Shown: piece by piece, positions 31,656 through 44,571 of the stretch
Position numbering within the stretch: position 1 is the stretch's first letter
How the letters are laid out: each line of letters opens with the position of its first letter
Origin: Scilla litardierei
Taxonomy: Eukaryota > Streptophyta > Magnoliopsida > Asparagales > Asparagaceae
DNA: 64,000 nt
Assembly (NCBI GenBank): GCA_030789695.1
Contig: CM061135.1
Span: forward strand, 110,988,301-111,052,300
Reading direction: 5' to 3'
Notes under the pieces: generated by a model
What the model saw: only the letters and a program-made list of their open reading frames with translations
The model's database searches: none
What the model was told of the DNA's origin: nothing
Translations under genes and position numbers: made by a program

Positions 31656-31728
<73 letters not shown>
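31653..31728. repeat. (AT)n tract 5' of LINE-2
   Basis: AT dinucleotides with interspersed AC. Interpreted as the other half of the LINE-1 tail split by LINE-2. Confidence 0.65.
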
Positions 31729-33347
31729 AGTGAACTTTGGATGGAGAAAATGCTATGAAAACAAGCGGTAAAAACATGGAAAGTATGGACACAACAAAAT
31801 CCCCCATGCTTACCTCTTACTTGTCCTCGGGGAAGACGAATATGAAGCTCACCGGGAGTCAAAATAGGAAAAAAAAAGAATGTAAAGAGGAGAGGGTCGC
31901 TAGATTATTTTCTCAGATCTCACGCCATTCGCCACACATCACGATAACTCATAAAATGAATCTCATGCTAGTAAGAGATTTCATATCTTGTAGGAATATA
32001 GTACTTGCAGGCTCAAGATCAACAAAAGGGACTTCTCTAAAGCTCATACAATCAACTTATATCTACGTCACGCATTTCATAGTATTGAATATACAAAACA
32101 TTGGTGATGCACTTTTCAATCAAAAGATATAACTGAAGCATAGAAAATTCATACTAAGCATGCAATAGAGAATGGAATAAGAGTCAAGAAATTCACATAT
32201 TCATATCAAATCATAAGAAATCTCCATGGCTAAGTTATTTTGCTAAGTTTCAGTATTATCAAACTTCTCCATTCGTGTACATCTCCACTCTAATGTCATG
32301 CTCACTCATTTGGTCAAAAGAATTCACCCCCCAAGCTTAACTTGAGGCGTCGCATCCAAAGGAAATAATTGTGGAATTTTGTCTTGGTTTTCCTAAGTAT
32401 AGATGTGGCTCCAAGTAATGAAACTGAGAATTTTTCTCTTTTTTTGAACTTTTGAAACTTTGTTTCTCATTTTTCTGTTTGGACTTTTGTAGGAGAAAAA
32501 GGATTTGTATTTTTGATTTTGGGCTCCTTTTTGGCTTTTTGTACCTTTTGGAGCTAGCTTTTCTTTTGTATGGGATTTTTGGGAATGGATGCGGTATAAG
32601 TTGCCTTGAGAAGTGAACTCACGTGACATGTAGAGAATAAAAGATATATGTGGAGAAAGAATTAATATCACACTCAGTTCACTCAAAAGTGTGCACAACT
32701 GGGTTAGTAAGATAATACATCAACTAGACTCATATGTAAACATGGATATTCTTAATCCTATCAACAAGTAGTTAGTCAAGAAGCAAGGTTTTCAATCATA
32801 TCAGGCATGCAATAAGAATGTGAATAAGAATTTCAAAATGATGATTCAGATATACCAATGATGCGTGAATCTTAGTGCATTTCCAATGAAGGCATACTAA
32901 ACACTACTCCATACATTCAGTTTCAATAAGTTTCATGCATTTTCTTAGAGAAGTCGTCAAAAGAAGTATATTTTGCAAGCACTTATGAATAGCAAGATAA
33001 TGAAATAACTCTAAGCAGCATGGCATGAAATATAAGCATCGTGATGGCTACGAAAGCAATAAGAGATGTCATTTTAAAGAACTCATCTAGCAAAAGAAAG
33101 AAAAGAAAAAGTGGAATAAAGTAAAACAAGCATGCACACAAACCAAAAGATGAGAAATATGATGCTAAAGAAAAAGAAAAAAATGTGTTGGAAAATGGGT
33201 GGAAAATAAAGCGAAGTGAAAGAAAAAGAAATGAAAAGCGATAACGCTCATCTCCCAAGCTAAACACAGCAGTATCCTCACTGCTGAGAATTCTCGTGAA
33301 AGAGAGTAAATAATGCTAGGGTAGGGCGGGTGGTTAATGAGAAAGCC
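31729..33347 (-). mobile_element. Fragment F: LTR edge and 3' noncoding region of an Athila-type element related to E
   Basis: 31729-31796 resembles the outer edge of element E's 3' LTR (AAAxTATGGACACA), and 31797 onward matches its polypurine tract (AAATCCCCC) and downstream sequence (compare 37796-37870). Around 33230-33345 it aligns with 39240-39366. It ends abruptly where a Tekay-like gag begins. No coding sequence is recognised in it. Confidence 0.7.
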
Positions 33348-34000
33348 CAAAACATATTGGAGCGTCGTTAGTTTTGCCGAGGTTATGGAGGCTTGAATTT
33401 TGGGACTCAGGCCTTGGCGAAACTGAAATGCACAATCTTCAGGGTCTTCGACCATATGGGGTGCGAAGCGGCTGAGCATCGCAAACTCGGCCTCATGCTC
33501 GTCAACAGTCCTATCTCCATGGACCAGATTGGAGAAGCGCTACTGAAGTTCTCTTTTTGCTGTTTTGGAAAAATACTTGGCGTCGAACCTTTCCCGAAAC
33601 ATGCCCCAAGAGATGGTTCTGACCAAACGCCTTTCTTCCAATTGTCACCATCTCCTAAAATTGTCTATCAGTTGGAGCTTCGCGACATCGACCCATCCAG
33701 CCTAAGGGATATGAGCAGCATTCAGCTTTTCCTCAGTCCCTTGGGCCCATTCTTCAGCATCTAGTTGTCCTTCTTGTCCAGAGAAGCTCTTGGGTTGCAG
33801 TTCATGGAACTGCCTAACTCCTTGTTCGGCTCGAGGGGGTGGTGGTGCAATCTGAGCAGGTTGATGTCCCTGCTGAATCAGCTGATGTTGGATCTCCAAC
33901 ATCCCCCTTATGACTCCGAGGAGTTCATTAATGTCGGCACCTCTGTTAGCTACAGTTCCATTCCCATTCCCATTCCTTGTGTTGTGTCCTCCTACCATGC
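33348..34000 (-). pseudogene. gag: Element D gag fragment (Tekay-like)
   Basis: Broken frames encode Gag-like segments: an N-terminal part (INELLGVIRGMLEIQHQLIQQ, RQFHELQPKSFSGQEG) at 33702-33998 and FAPHMVEDPEDCAFQFRQGL near 33400-33479. These are homologous to element B gag. Several stops and frame changes are present. The 3' part is lost at the junction with fragment F. Confidence 0.75.
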
Positions 34001-34097
34001 AGAGACAAGAAACTCGGTTAAATTTTTGTGTACGAGATAAGTCTAGATGTTTTGCCTATGATAGTATCCCTATTGTCTTGAAGTTTCACTTAATGCA

Positions 34098-34116
34098 AGA
34101 CCTGCAAGGGCCACCA
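34098..34116 (-). other. Candidate primer-binding site of element D
   Basis: The minus strand reads TGGTGGCCCTTGCAGGTCT, nearly the same as in the Tekay composite and also 8 nt from the LTR. Confidence 0.45.
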
Positions 34117-34124
34117 CAAAAACC

Positions 34125-35916
34125 TGTCACGCCCCGCTTCCCATTATACTTGGGAGCGAGGACGCGAGTGGGTCCGCATGAGCTGAGGCAGTGAAGCTTC
34201 AAAACCCAATAAGCATCTGTGAATAAAACCGTACGCAGGAACTTGATTGTATTTCAGAACAATAAAAATAACTAAGAATTTAAAGCCAACATCCAGATAG
34301 AGTGCACAAAGTAATAGGGGCCCCAAGCATGGCCTACAACACGTAGTTCTACAAAGGTGGGTACACATCCTAGAAAAATGTTGTAAATAAAATCCTAAGC
34401 AGCGGTAGATAAAGCTCAGCAACAGCTAGTCCTCCGTGGGGAGAACTTCTGGATTAGTGTACTCCTGGTCCAGTGGGTCAGTTCCCTCAATCAGCTCGTT
34501 GTCAATATAACCTGTCTCGTGTCCTGACATACATTCTAAACAACATAGAAATGTATGTCAGCAAGGTCCTTGGCAAGCATTAATATGATTAGGACCCTTG
34601 GCAAGGTTTTCTAAAAGTTTACATGGCAGTTAAGCATTTATAAACAAACGAACAATTGCAATTTCTAAGCAGTTCAAATAGAGATTACATTAGCATGGCA
34701 GTTCTATTTCTAAGCCGTAAGAACAGATTTCTATATTAGCATGGAAATCCTATTTTAAATGGAAGCAGTAGCAGTTCTATACGTTATACATGTTCAACAT
34801 AGCATTTTCAAGATGCTCAAGATTGTATTCAATTTAGTGCACTAAGGTTCACGTCGTTAGGCGGAAAGCAAGTGAATCTACCTTTAAGTGCCCCCAAAGG
34901 TGACCCGTTTACCTCCGACTAGTGCCCGCGAACCCAACCCCACCCACGTGTACTTTCTAGACCACGAGACAAAATCAGCCCACCGGCCATCAAAAGTTGT
35001 AATACTGGAACACGAGCCAGACTAGCCAAACCGGCCCGCACGGATAGCCAAATCTTGGCATGCAATATCTATGATTAGCCAAACCGGCCCGCACGTCTAT
35101 GAGTAGCAACTGTTTCAAGAGGTTCATATATGTCCAACAATGTTGCATTTCATAGTTAAAATGTCCCCACACACGCACACACATGTTTTTATCTCGCAAT
35201 ACACAAAAGTATGCAGTTTGAGGTCACATTAGAAGAATCGGTATTTAAAACCAGTAGAAAGTGCACACTTGCCTGTTTGGTGATTTTTGTGTCGTTGAGT
35301 TTGGAAGAAAAACACATGTGTACCTGCGTCATTATAGTCACATTATCAGGCTAAAAGTCTTTAAGCTAGTTAAACAATAATATCACTACCATACATATTT
35401 ATATATTAAACTGTTCCAGTATGCACTTAAGTGTTTAACTTACTATTAACAAACTATTACTATAATAACATACTGTTATATAAACTATACCTATAATATA
35501 GTATGATAACTTAACTTAAATAAACCTCATAACCCAAATAACCCCCAAATTACTTAAATTAACATTAATAGCTTAAAGTAACTTATTTAACTCAAAATAA
35601 TTTAAAATAACTTGATTAACTTTAATAATTTGAAAATTTATAATTCTATACTTAAATAATTCCCCTAACTTAATATAATTCCAAACCTAATAAATAATCC
35701 CACCTTATTTTTCTTCACATGTCTTCTCCCTCTTCTGTTCTTTCTTTCTTTCTTCCGTTTCTTCTTTTCTTTTGCAGGGAAGGGAGAGAGACGCGGCAAG
35801 GGGCGGCAGCGGGCGGCTTCAGTGACTGGCAGGCGGTGCACGGCCTGGAGGAGCGTCGGCAGGCGGCTGCACGGCGACACGCAGGCGGCAGCAGGCGGCA
35901 GCGCATGCGCTGGTTG
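34125..35916 (-). repeat. Element D 5' LTR, interrupted by element E
   Basis: It starts TGTCACGCCCCGCTTCCC like the Tekay LTRs but diverges afterwards. It has an 11-pair perfect inverted repeat (TGACATACATT at 34525-34535, AATGTATGTCA at 34550-34560) before CAGCAAG, an AT-rich stretch (35330-35700) and a GC-rich end with repeated AGGCGGC. No gene is seen. It is cut at 35916 by element E and probably continues at 63894. Confidence 0.7.
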
Positions 35917-36269
35917 TGAAGCTCCCGAAACTTACACCTAGAAGCCACCTAGCAATGGCACGAATGCCAAGGGCTAGATGTATTCCAAATGCGAATTCCC
36001 GGCACTTTACGCAAGCGTACGATGTCAAGTAATAGTATAAAAGATTATCGATCCCACATGGAGGGTAGCAATGTTATTGTCTCGGGCTATTTCCAAATCT
36101 CGAAATTTTGGTAGCAGTCGATTTCAACAGATTGTTTGTTTGGGATTGTGACCAATTAATAAAGACTAGGGCTTTAGGACTCACCACTAGGATCGTCGGA
36201 TGTCGATGCTAGGTTAAGACTTTTACGTTGCATTGGCATTATTAGGGATTGTCGCATCTAAGATGTGGA

Positions 36270-36422
36270 ATTCATGGCTCTAAGCGCCATGAATCTAACG
36301 TATCGCATTAACCCCTCTTTCACGACAGGCACACACGATCCGTGCATTAAGAATCGACAATAATCATGCCACTCTCGTGGTCAGAATGATCTCAACTCAT
36401 GCCACTCTCGTGGGTTAGAGTT
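36270..36422 (-). repeat. Stem-loops in element E LTR with CCACTCTCGTGG core
   Basis: Inverted repeats at 36270-36294 (ATTCATGG/CCATGAAT), 36363-36390 (ATCAT/ATGAT) and 36394-36422 (AACTC/GAGTT). The last two enclose the identical core GCCACTCTCGTGG. Related forms occur in the right LTR at about 62383-62535. Confidence 0.6.
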
Positions 36423-37032
36423 TCGATGTATTTTAGTGGCTCTCATTGACGCAATGACGGTAGCCGTCACTTAGTAATATAGTTCGTCGGTGGATCCCAT
36501 CAAGATACGAGCCAGACATGGTCACGAGCCTTAATTGAATCCACTAACTCTCTAATTAAGTTTATAGGATACTCCTTAAGCCAATCGATTCCACCGAACT
36601 TGGGTACGATCTCAGTAGGAGATCTCCTACAAACTTTACAAGATCGACCAAAATACGTCCCGTTTATACCAACGCAGCCTAAAAATCCTAACTTTACATC
36701 TAAATCCTAAGATCCATGGGCTAATCCATTAGCCCTAGATGGAACTACTCACGCATCATAGAAAAAAAATAAAAGATGCAAGAATAACAAGAGAATTCAT
36801 ATTGGCCATCAAAAGCATAGAAAGTTTAGAATAACGTACCAAAGCATTGTAGAGCAATAACAAAGCAAAGACAATTAAGAATTACAGTTTCCTTGCATAA
36901 TAGAACAATAAAAATCCAATCTTTGGTTTTCACAAAATTAGCGACGACACAAAACTCTCTAGATCTAAAACTCTAATTAAATTCTAAAGATAGGCTAAAA
37001 CTCTCCGTGTATGGAAAATAGGGTAAAAACGT

Positions 37033-37042
37033 GCTTATATAC
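37033..37042 (-). promoter_or_regulatory. TATA box of element E 3' LTR
   Basis: The minus strand reads GTATATAAGC, a good TATA match 75 bp downstream of the palindrome array. The same is at 63144-63153 in the other LTR. Confidence 0.6.
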
Positions 37043-37117
37043 AAGGGCTAGGGACCCCTCAAAGAATATCAAAAAATCTTGGTACTTGGGCCCATAACTT
37101 GCTGGACGCGTCGCGCT

Positions 37118-37513
37118 ACTCGATCGAGTAGCGGCGCCTGCTCGGTCGAGTCGACTTAGGGCTCCGCTTGCTACTGCTCTGCTTCTGGCTGATACGGGCT
37201 ACTCGGTCGAGTAGCCCCTCTACTTGGTCGAGTTATAGTAGATCAGAACTTCCTCCAAAATGCTGCTTTGTTGGATGACGACTCGGGTCGAGTAGGTGAA
37301 CTGCTCGGTCGAGTTGCTTTGCTGCTCGGTCGAGCTACAGTGCCTTGTAGTAAAGCTCAAAATTGTCACTCTGTTTGATGCAACTCGGGTCGAGTTGGTT
37401 GTCTGCTCGGTCGAGTAAGTTGAGGACGTTTCCGTGTGATTTCTACGTGTCAGCTCGGCCGTGTGATTTCTGCGTGTCAGCTCGGCCGAGTAGCTGATGC
37501 TACTCGGTCGAGT
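37118..37513. repeat. Palindrome array CTCGGTCGAG in element E 3' LTR
   Basis: About twelve copies of ACTCGGTCGAGT and variants (CTCGATCGAG, CTCGGGTCGAG, CTCGGCCGAG) in 396 bp upstream of the TATA box. Confidence 0.85.
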
Positions 37514-37810
37514 CACCTGGGAAATTGATGCTGAATTTAGCCGTCTCTCGCTCTCTTCTCCTCCTCTCCTCCAATCTTCCTCCTTGCTTTGGCGAACTCT
37601 CATGGGGCCTTGCCAATGATGTCTCGGACGTGCCGAATGTGTCCATGTCCCAAAATAGCTCCAATTCGCTCCAAAACTCCTGAAAATTCATAAAGCTATA
37701 CAAAACTCGAATATGGCATTAGAAGCGCAATAATATATGAAAATATGGAGTTTAGAGGCAAATATGACATGAAATGATGCGATATAAACTTGGAAAATAT
37801 GGACACATCA

Positions 37811-39646
37811 AAATCCCCCAAGCTTATCTCTTACTCGTCCTCGAGGAAGACGAATACGAGGCTCACCGGGCGATGAAAATAAAAAATAGAAAAAGACTGG
37901 AAGATGGAGGGGAGTGCTAGAGTATTCGGTCAGATTTCAAGCCATAACAACATATCACAATACTTCGAAGATGGATCACATGCGAATAAGAATCTCATAT
38001 CTTAGCTAAACATATTACTTGCAAGCATTTAAGAACCAAGGAAGGGATCCTCTAAAATCATGCAATTAATTCATATCCACATCATGTAATTCATAGAGTT
38101 TAGTATAAACATGTTGGCGATGCACTTTTCAATCGAGAGATATAAATGAAGCATATAAGAGTCAAATCAAGCATGCAACTGAGAATATAATAAGGATCAT
38201 GGCATTCATATATTCATCTCAAATCCTGAAAAATCTCCATAGTTAATATATTTCGAAAGTCTAAGCATTATCAAATATCCCCAAATGTGCACAACTCTAC
38301 TCTAATGGCGTACTCACTCGTATAATCAAATGAATTCACCCCCAAGCTTAGCTTGAGCCATCACATATAAGGAATAAGAAGGGAATTTTTGTGGCTTTTT
38401 CCCAAGTATTTTTGTGTAGCTCCAAATAATGAAAGCAGAGAAATAATTTTCTTTTCTTTTTGGGTTTTGAAATTTTTATTTCTTTTTCTTTTGAACTCTT
38501 TTTTTCTTTTTATAGGAGCAATAGGATAAACATATATTTTTAGCTCCTGTTTGGCTTTTGGGGCTTTTTGAAGCTAACTTTTTCTTTTGGGATTTTTGGG
38601 AATAGATGCGATATAAGTAGCTGCAAAGGGGGTGAACCCAAGTGACATGTAGAGAATAATAAGGTATGTAGGGAAAGAAATGGTATAATCACTCGGTTCA
38701 CTCTAAGATGTGCACAATGATTCAATAAGATAATACTCCAACTAAACTCATAAGCAAGCATGGATATTTTCATTAATTTCAACAAATAATGAAGTCAAGT
38801 GGTAAGGCACACAATAATAGCAGGCATGCAACAGAAAGTGAAAAAGATAACAAGGCAGATGCTTCAGATTTTCTAATGATGCGTGAATCTTGGTGCATAT
38901 TCAATATAGGCATCCTAAATACTATTGCATACATTTAGTTTCAATTCATTTCATGCATTCATATAGAGAGATCATCAACAGAATATATATGCAAGCATAT
39001 GCATAGTAGGACATTGAAATACTTTAAATAGCATGACAAAAGCAGTAAGCATCGTGGTAACTACTAAAGCTAAGCGAGATATCATCATTCTGAACATATC
39101 TAGCAGGGATGAGAAGAGAAAGGCGGAGGAAATAAAATAGAAGCAAGCATGCAAGCATACCAAACATGGCAAATATGATGTTAAAAAATGAAACGGTGAA
39201 AAAGTAGTGGAAAATAAAAATAAAAAGGTGTAAAGTGAAAGAAAATGAAAAAAATGAAAATAAAAGCGATATCGCTCATCCCCCAAGCTAAACACAGCAG
39301 TGTCCTCACTGCTGAGAACACGCTGGCAAGAAGGGAAAATGAGGCTAGGGTGGACGGGTGGTGAATAAAAGGAAAATAATAAAATAAAAGCGAAACTATG
39401 CAAATAAAAGAAGAAATGCAGATGCAGATGCATGACCTAATGCCTAAGATGCAAAAATATGAACAAGCAGGCATATGATGCAAATGATGACATGATGCAG
39501 GTGGAATATATGCAAATGCAAAATGATGGAATATACACAGGTGGTGCAAAAAGGTCGTCCCCCAAGCTATGCGAGAACAGAGCCCCGAAGATACAGATGG
39601 GCATAAAAATAAATAAGGGGTGACATGAGCAAAAATAATGTAAAGA
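37811..39646 (-). other. Element E 3' noncoding region
   Basis: No gene is seen. AATCCCCCAAGCTT at the LTR edge is the polypurine tract. Further copies of CCCCCAAGCT occur near 38338, 39281 and 39560. It is homologous to fragment F. Confidence 0.7.
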
Positions 39647-39961
39647 TCAAGCAGGGGCATCACCCTCTGGATGTGGTGATGGGTCCCGCTGTGAGGGACC
39701 AGAGATAGGGACGTCAGGCACAGAAGGTAGAGGCTCGACTAGTGTGTCGGCTGATAAGCCAACGGAAGAGACAACATGCTTAGAACAAGGTGTAACAGCT
39801 GGAGTGTCGACATGTGTGAGAACGTGTGTGTCAACAACCGAAGTCTCCAACTACGGTGCAATCGACTCAGGGGAAGAAGTGATAGTCCATGTAGAAGCCT
39901 GAGAGTGGGGCACAGTGAGTGGTGTGGGAGGGGCTGAAGGAACGTGGTCTGGCCTAGGAGG
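39647..39961 (-). pseudogene. Element E third ORF, C-terminal segment
   Basis: Pro/Thr/Ser-rich tail ending GDAPA, with a nonsense codon (TAG) at 39851-39853. It continues the frame of 42322-43041 once the solo LTR and one GGAGG are removed. Confidence 0.75.
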
Positions 39962-42316
39962 TGTCACGCCCCGCTTCCCTAAAATGGAGGCGAGACGTGA
40001 AAAGGTCCGCACGAGAGTGGAGCTGTGAAGCCCCAAACCCGATAATCGTCAATAAAACATAAGCATGTCCCTGTAACCACAAACGGAACAACAATAATAA
40101 CACAAGGAGAGACATAAATAAAATCCCAAATCTCAGAATTTGTCCAACATGAAAATTAAGTTCAACATCCAGAAAAGCCACCAGGCTAAAAGAAAGAGTC
40201 TAAAGGCCCAGAACAAGGCCAACAAAGGAACAACGTAACAAAGTATAGGTGCTATGCACCGACAACAAAACAGTCTAAAACAAAAGGGGAAAGCTCAACA
40301 AAGACACTAGGACTGGTCCCCAGTGTCCACGTACTCCTCGCCAAGCACAGGCTCGGGCTCGGCGTCAGCAAATACCTCGTCCTCAACAATGTACTTAGGC
40401 TCAGGATCTAACATGTGTCACCCAAAAGAGTAAAGGGGCACATGTCAGCAAGTCTAAAAGACTTGTGCAAGGAAACTGAAAGTAAGGCAAACTAACAACC
40501 TAACAGTTATAGTATGCATGACATGGCAGTTATGGTATAAGTGCACAAGTAAGACATGGTGAAACAATAAGTACAAGAGAACAATTATCAGGACAAGTCA
40601 AGAGTAGCCAAGCTACTAACAATCTCAATCTTTTCACTAGTCACGTTTCAAGTTGTTTGTAGATGTTTACGCCTTACAGCTGAACGGTTTGACATTCACA
40701 CTGATTGGCCGCTTAACACTACCCCAGAACCCACGTGTGAACGAGCCAGGGTCCCTGTACACGAGCTCAGTAAATGAGCCAGGGTTGCCCCGCACAAGAG
40801 CTCGTTTCCTGGATCACAAACCAGGAGCGTATTTCGTTTGGCATAGGGGTGCACCTAGCCTCAATCATTTCACAAGGTGTAGCGGAGCTACGCAATCACG
40901 GGAACACTTAAAGAATGCAATGACATGACAATTAGTTTGCGTACCGTTAATGGAAATTAAACATGACATGGTAGATGTGCAACATGATAAATATCAGATC
41001 TAGCTTCGTTGTCAAGCTAGTTCCTAAATTTGCGCCTAGGCGCGTATCATTTCGTCGCCTAGTCTCTTTTACGCCTACAACAAGCAAATGGCCTAAGACA
41101 TGGCCCAAAACCCTAAGTGGCAAGTTTCACTTGCCTAGCACCGAGGATGACGATCACGAAGGTTCGTCACACAAATGCTAACTACGGCGATGAGATCGCT
41201 GCCATGGCAAAACAACATTAGAACAACATCCAACCTAGTTTTATTAGGGTTTCACAAAAACACAAATGAGTTAAGAGAACATCAAGAGATCGATTTATTA
41301 CCGTATCGGAAGCGGAAGAATGATGCCGAGCAAGCACAACAACGGAAGAAACGATCCGGGGAACCTAGGGTTCAGATCTGGAATGGATGGGAAAAATCTG
41401 GAGAAATGGGGTTTTGGGGGTTTTTGGGGTTGGAGATGACCTAGGGCATGGTGGTTGGTCAAAATGGAGAGGGAAACTCCAAGGGAGGAAGGAATGGCTT
41501 GGGGAAAATGTTGGAGGGTGATTTGGGGAAGAAGGAGGCTAAGGAGAAATGAAAGAAGAAAAGAAAACGTTTGAGGGGGTTTAAATAGGCACAGCCGGCT
41601 GCTGCCCAAAAATTAGGGTTTCTGGGGTCATTAGTCGGTCAAAGAAGAGTGGCTGACCGACTAGTTTAGCAACTAGTCGGTCGGTCGATTAACTGTGACC
41701 GACTAACACCAAACAGCGAAAGTAGGGAAAATCTGGGTAATGAATTAGTCGGTCTGTGAAGGCCCGTCGACCGACTAGTTTGCAACCTAGTCGGTCGGTG
41801 AGTGTTCATGGACTGACTAACGATAAACAGTAACTTAGGTGAAATCTACTGACAGAAACTAGTCAGTCTGAGAGCAAGTTCTGACCGACTAGTTGTGCAT
41901 TTAGTCAGTCGGTGGTTGTTCTTAGACCGACTAAAAGTAAACAGTAACTCTTGAATAATTTACAAAGCCCACTAGTCGGTCCGTGAAGGTTTGCCGACCG
42001 ACTAAATCGTCATCTAGTCGGTCGGTTCCCCTTCTTGTACCGGCTAACGTGCACAAAAAGTTCCGAAATGGAGCGCGAAGCTCCGGGATTGATTCCTAAG
42101 ACTCCTAGGGTTGATCTAACAATAAGATATGACCGATATAAAGCCTGTCACGAATGACTTACTCCAAAATCGACGATTCCAAGGAAGAAGCTAGAAAATC
42201 ACGACGAAACGATCGAAAATGAAAGCTACGGAGCGAAAACCACACATAAGGAGAAAATCCACCAAAACATATAATATAATATAATAAATCCAGATACATG
42301 AAAACCAGTCATTACA
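39962..42316 (-). repeat. Tekay-type solo LTR
   Basis: A 2,355-bp LTR (TGTCACGCCC...CATTACA) with no internal sequence, flanked by GGAGG at 39957-39961 and 42317-42321. It is the product of recombination between the two LTRs of a former full element. It carries the same hairpin, TATA-like box and palindrome array (41631-42047) as the composite, but is more divergent. Confidence 0.92.
41631..42047. repeat. GTCGGTC/GACCGAC array in solo LTR
   Basis: Four units with alternating half-sites. Several substitutions are present (for example TAGTCAGTC, GACTGACTA). Confidence 0.85.
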
Positions 42317-43041
42317 GGAGGACAAGCTGGTGCAAGGATAACAGGAGGTGCACTCTGATGCCTAAGGACATCGAGAATGGTGGTGAGGTCACACTCCACT
42401 GACTGCTGAAAAGAGGAGAGTGAGGTCGCGAGGGTGTCAAAGGCATGCCTCAGGGTGATGACCTCGGTATCCACCGCAGTGAGATGTGTGTCTGTGGTGC
42501 GGGAGCCAGGAGGTGGGCGTGAACTGCTAGAAACCACCCTCGTAGCATGGCTTCGTGAAGGTGATCCACGGGGTCTGAACTGAAAGTCAGGGGAGGGTGG
42601 TCTAGCAGGGATCTCGGTTGAAGAGGATGGGAGTGGAATGGATCCAGGATCTGGTGCAGAGACAAAAGCAGCAGCAGCAGCAGAAATGGGAGACATCGTG
42701 GCAATAGAAGTGGTGACAGATGCCACGATGCTATCAGAGAATACCACTGATGCTGGTGTAAAAGTGTCGCCAGGAAGTGTGATTATGGAACCTAGAGTGC
42801 TAGGAAGGGTAGGGAGGGGGTCCATAGGGCCAGGTAGGGTGCTGGTAGAAATAGGCTCCGAAATATGTGAAGCGGTGGGCTCGGGAGCGACAGAACTGAC
42901 TGGCTCCAAAGAGGTGGAAGAAGTAAAATCAAGAGCAGCGGAGACAACCGTGCCCTCAGGTCCAGGCACGACAGAGACAGAGGTAGTGACCTCGGGGGAA
43001 AAGGTGTGGACAGTCCCCGAGGTCTCTACAGTGGTGGTGGT
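42317..43041 (-). pseudogene. Element E third ORF, middle segment
   Basis: Low-complexity Thr/Ser/Pro-rich sequence (for example VTTSVSVVPGPEGTV) lying between the solo LTR and copy 2. It is in frame with 55100 onward after removing copy 2 and one GTGGT, and with 39956 after removing the solo LTR. The first five bases are the GGAGG duplication. Confidence 0.75.
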
Positions 43042-43407
43042 TGATCGCGCCCGGGCGTACACCCTAAAGAGCGACCGTGTAGTTTTACCGCAAGCGCACG
43101 GTGTAGCGGCGAGCGGGTATCGAACACAGGGAGGACGTATGACAGTGCCTTCTCCGAACAACCTGGCTATAGGGACAGAAGAGTAGGAAAGTGCCTTTCG
43201 GCGGTGTTGTCACAATTGTCAAACAAAGTATAGAGATATAAAATCAAATAAAGACGCCTAGGGAATAGGGAATCCCCGCTACTCACCGTATCTCGTCATT
43301 GTGATTCATCGGTCTCACAATTGCTAGGGTAGAATGTCGGGTGAACTAGTTGCAACTGAATGTAAAACCTAGCTCACGCTCTCGCGCTGTTGCCGGTCTA
43401 TAGCGAA

Positions 43408-43711
43408 CCTAGGCTCGGGTCCAATCTCTTGCAAACCCTAGCCTAGGCAAGCTAGCATTAGGATCAACGTCATCGTTCAATCGCATCCCGAGCCCACTCT
43501 CGTGCAAACTCGGGCTACGACCTAGGTTGGGATAGTTCCTACCCGTCCAATCTCTTGCAAACGGGTATCGGTATAGAATTGCAACCGAGAATCCTAGTAT
43601 CGGTCCAATCTCTTGCAAACCGATACTTCGGAAACTCAATTTCAACCCAATTCGGATTTCTAGGGTTTCCTATCGAATTGGGACCCAATCTCTTGCAAAT
43701 CCCAATCGATA
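43408..43711 (-). repeat. Five stem-loops with a common loop (copy 2 3' LTR)
   Basis: Stems at 43408/43447 (13 pairs with one mismatch), 43487-43492/43509-43514 (CCCGAG/CTCGGG), 43540-43546/43561-43567 (TACCCGT/ACGGGTA), 43596-43604/43619-43627 (AGTATCGGT/ACCGATACT) and 43671-43683/43700-43711 (12 pairs with one bulge). The loop CCAATCTCTTGCAA is constant except in the second (CCCACTCTCGTGCAAA) and the last base context. The 5' LTR has the same set at 53634-53947. Confidence 0.85.
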
Positions 43712-44190
43712 TGAACACCTAGCTATCCGTAATATATCGATCCCAAACTAACCCTAATAGCAATTCTAGCAATAGTTCTACCAAATCATCACAAATCGGA
43801 AATTGGGCTCGTAGGGTTCATCCCCACGCCCTAAGACGTTAAGACTACTCACAAATCATATTGCTAATGAAAGAATAATCAATAGGAATAGCAATGGAAT
43901 TCATAGCAATAATCAAAATAGCAATAAAAATAGGATTTTTAATAGAGAGGGAGACAAACCAATGTAGCTTTCCAAGAATCCAACAAAATAACACTTTTCT
44001 CTCCTCTCCAATCACAAGAATCAAACTCTAAAAAGTCTAATCTAAAAAGGCTGTCAAAAGCAATAGAAAAGCTCTCTAAACTAGGTTAGAATCTGGGGTT
44101 AAATACCCCCCAAAACTGTCCAAAAATTCGTGACCAAACTGCCCCTGCGTAGCTCCAAAATCATGATTTCCGCTACAGGCAGCGCTGCTT

Positions 44191-44571
44191 ACTCGGCCGA
44201 GTGACAAATGTCGCTCGGCCGAGTGAAAAAACCCTGACGGATTCCAGTAAGTCTGGGGCCTTGGGGGTCGTCACTTTGGGCGTCACTCGGCCGAGTGAGT
44301 TGTCGTCACTCGGCCGATGGGCTATCTTCACTCGGGCGGTCGGCAATTGCCACTCGGCCGAGTGGGTCTTCTGATCTCAGACTGACAAAAAAACAGTAAC
44401 TTGGGAGTTTTTGATGGCCGTCGTCTGAGTGCCACTCGGGCGGACAGGATATGTCACTCGGCCGAGGCGGCTTCTGATGCTCGGCCGAGTGCACACTTGG
44501 AGCGTGTCCGATCTGGCCGGCCGAGCGGGGTCTCGCTGGTCGGCCGAGTGACTCCTTCACTCGGCCGAGTG
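44191..44571. repeat. Palindrome array in copy 2 3' LTR
   Basis: About twelve CTCGGCCGAG-type sites upstream (minus strand) of the TATA-like box. Same organisation as copy 1. Confidence 0.85.

Larger units (their letters stand above)
35917..37810 (-). repeat. Element E 3' LTR
   Basis: A 1,894-bp LTR. The plus strand starts TGAAGCTCCCG and ends GGACACATCA, followed by the polypurine tract. It contains hairpins, a TATA box and a palindrome array in the same order as copies 1/2. Confidence 0.9.

Noticed and set aside
35715..35919. Small host gene in a GC-rich segment
   Set aside because: Arg/Ala/Gly-rich translations from AGGCGGC repeats within the D LTR; no conserved domain.
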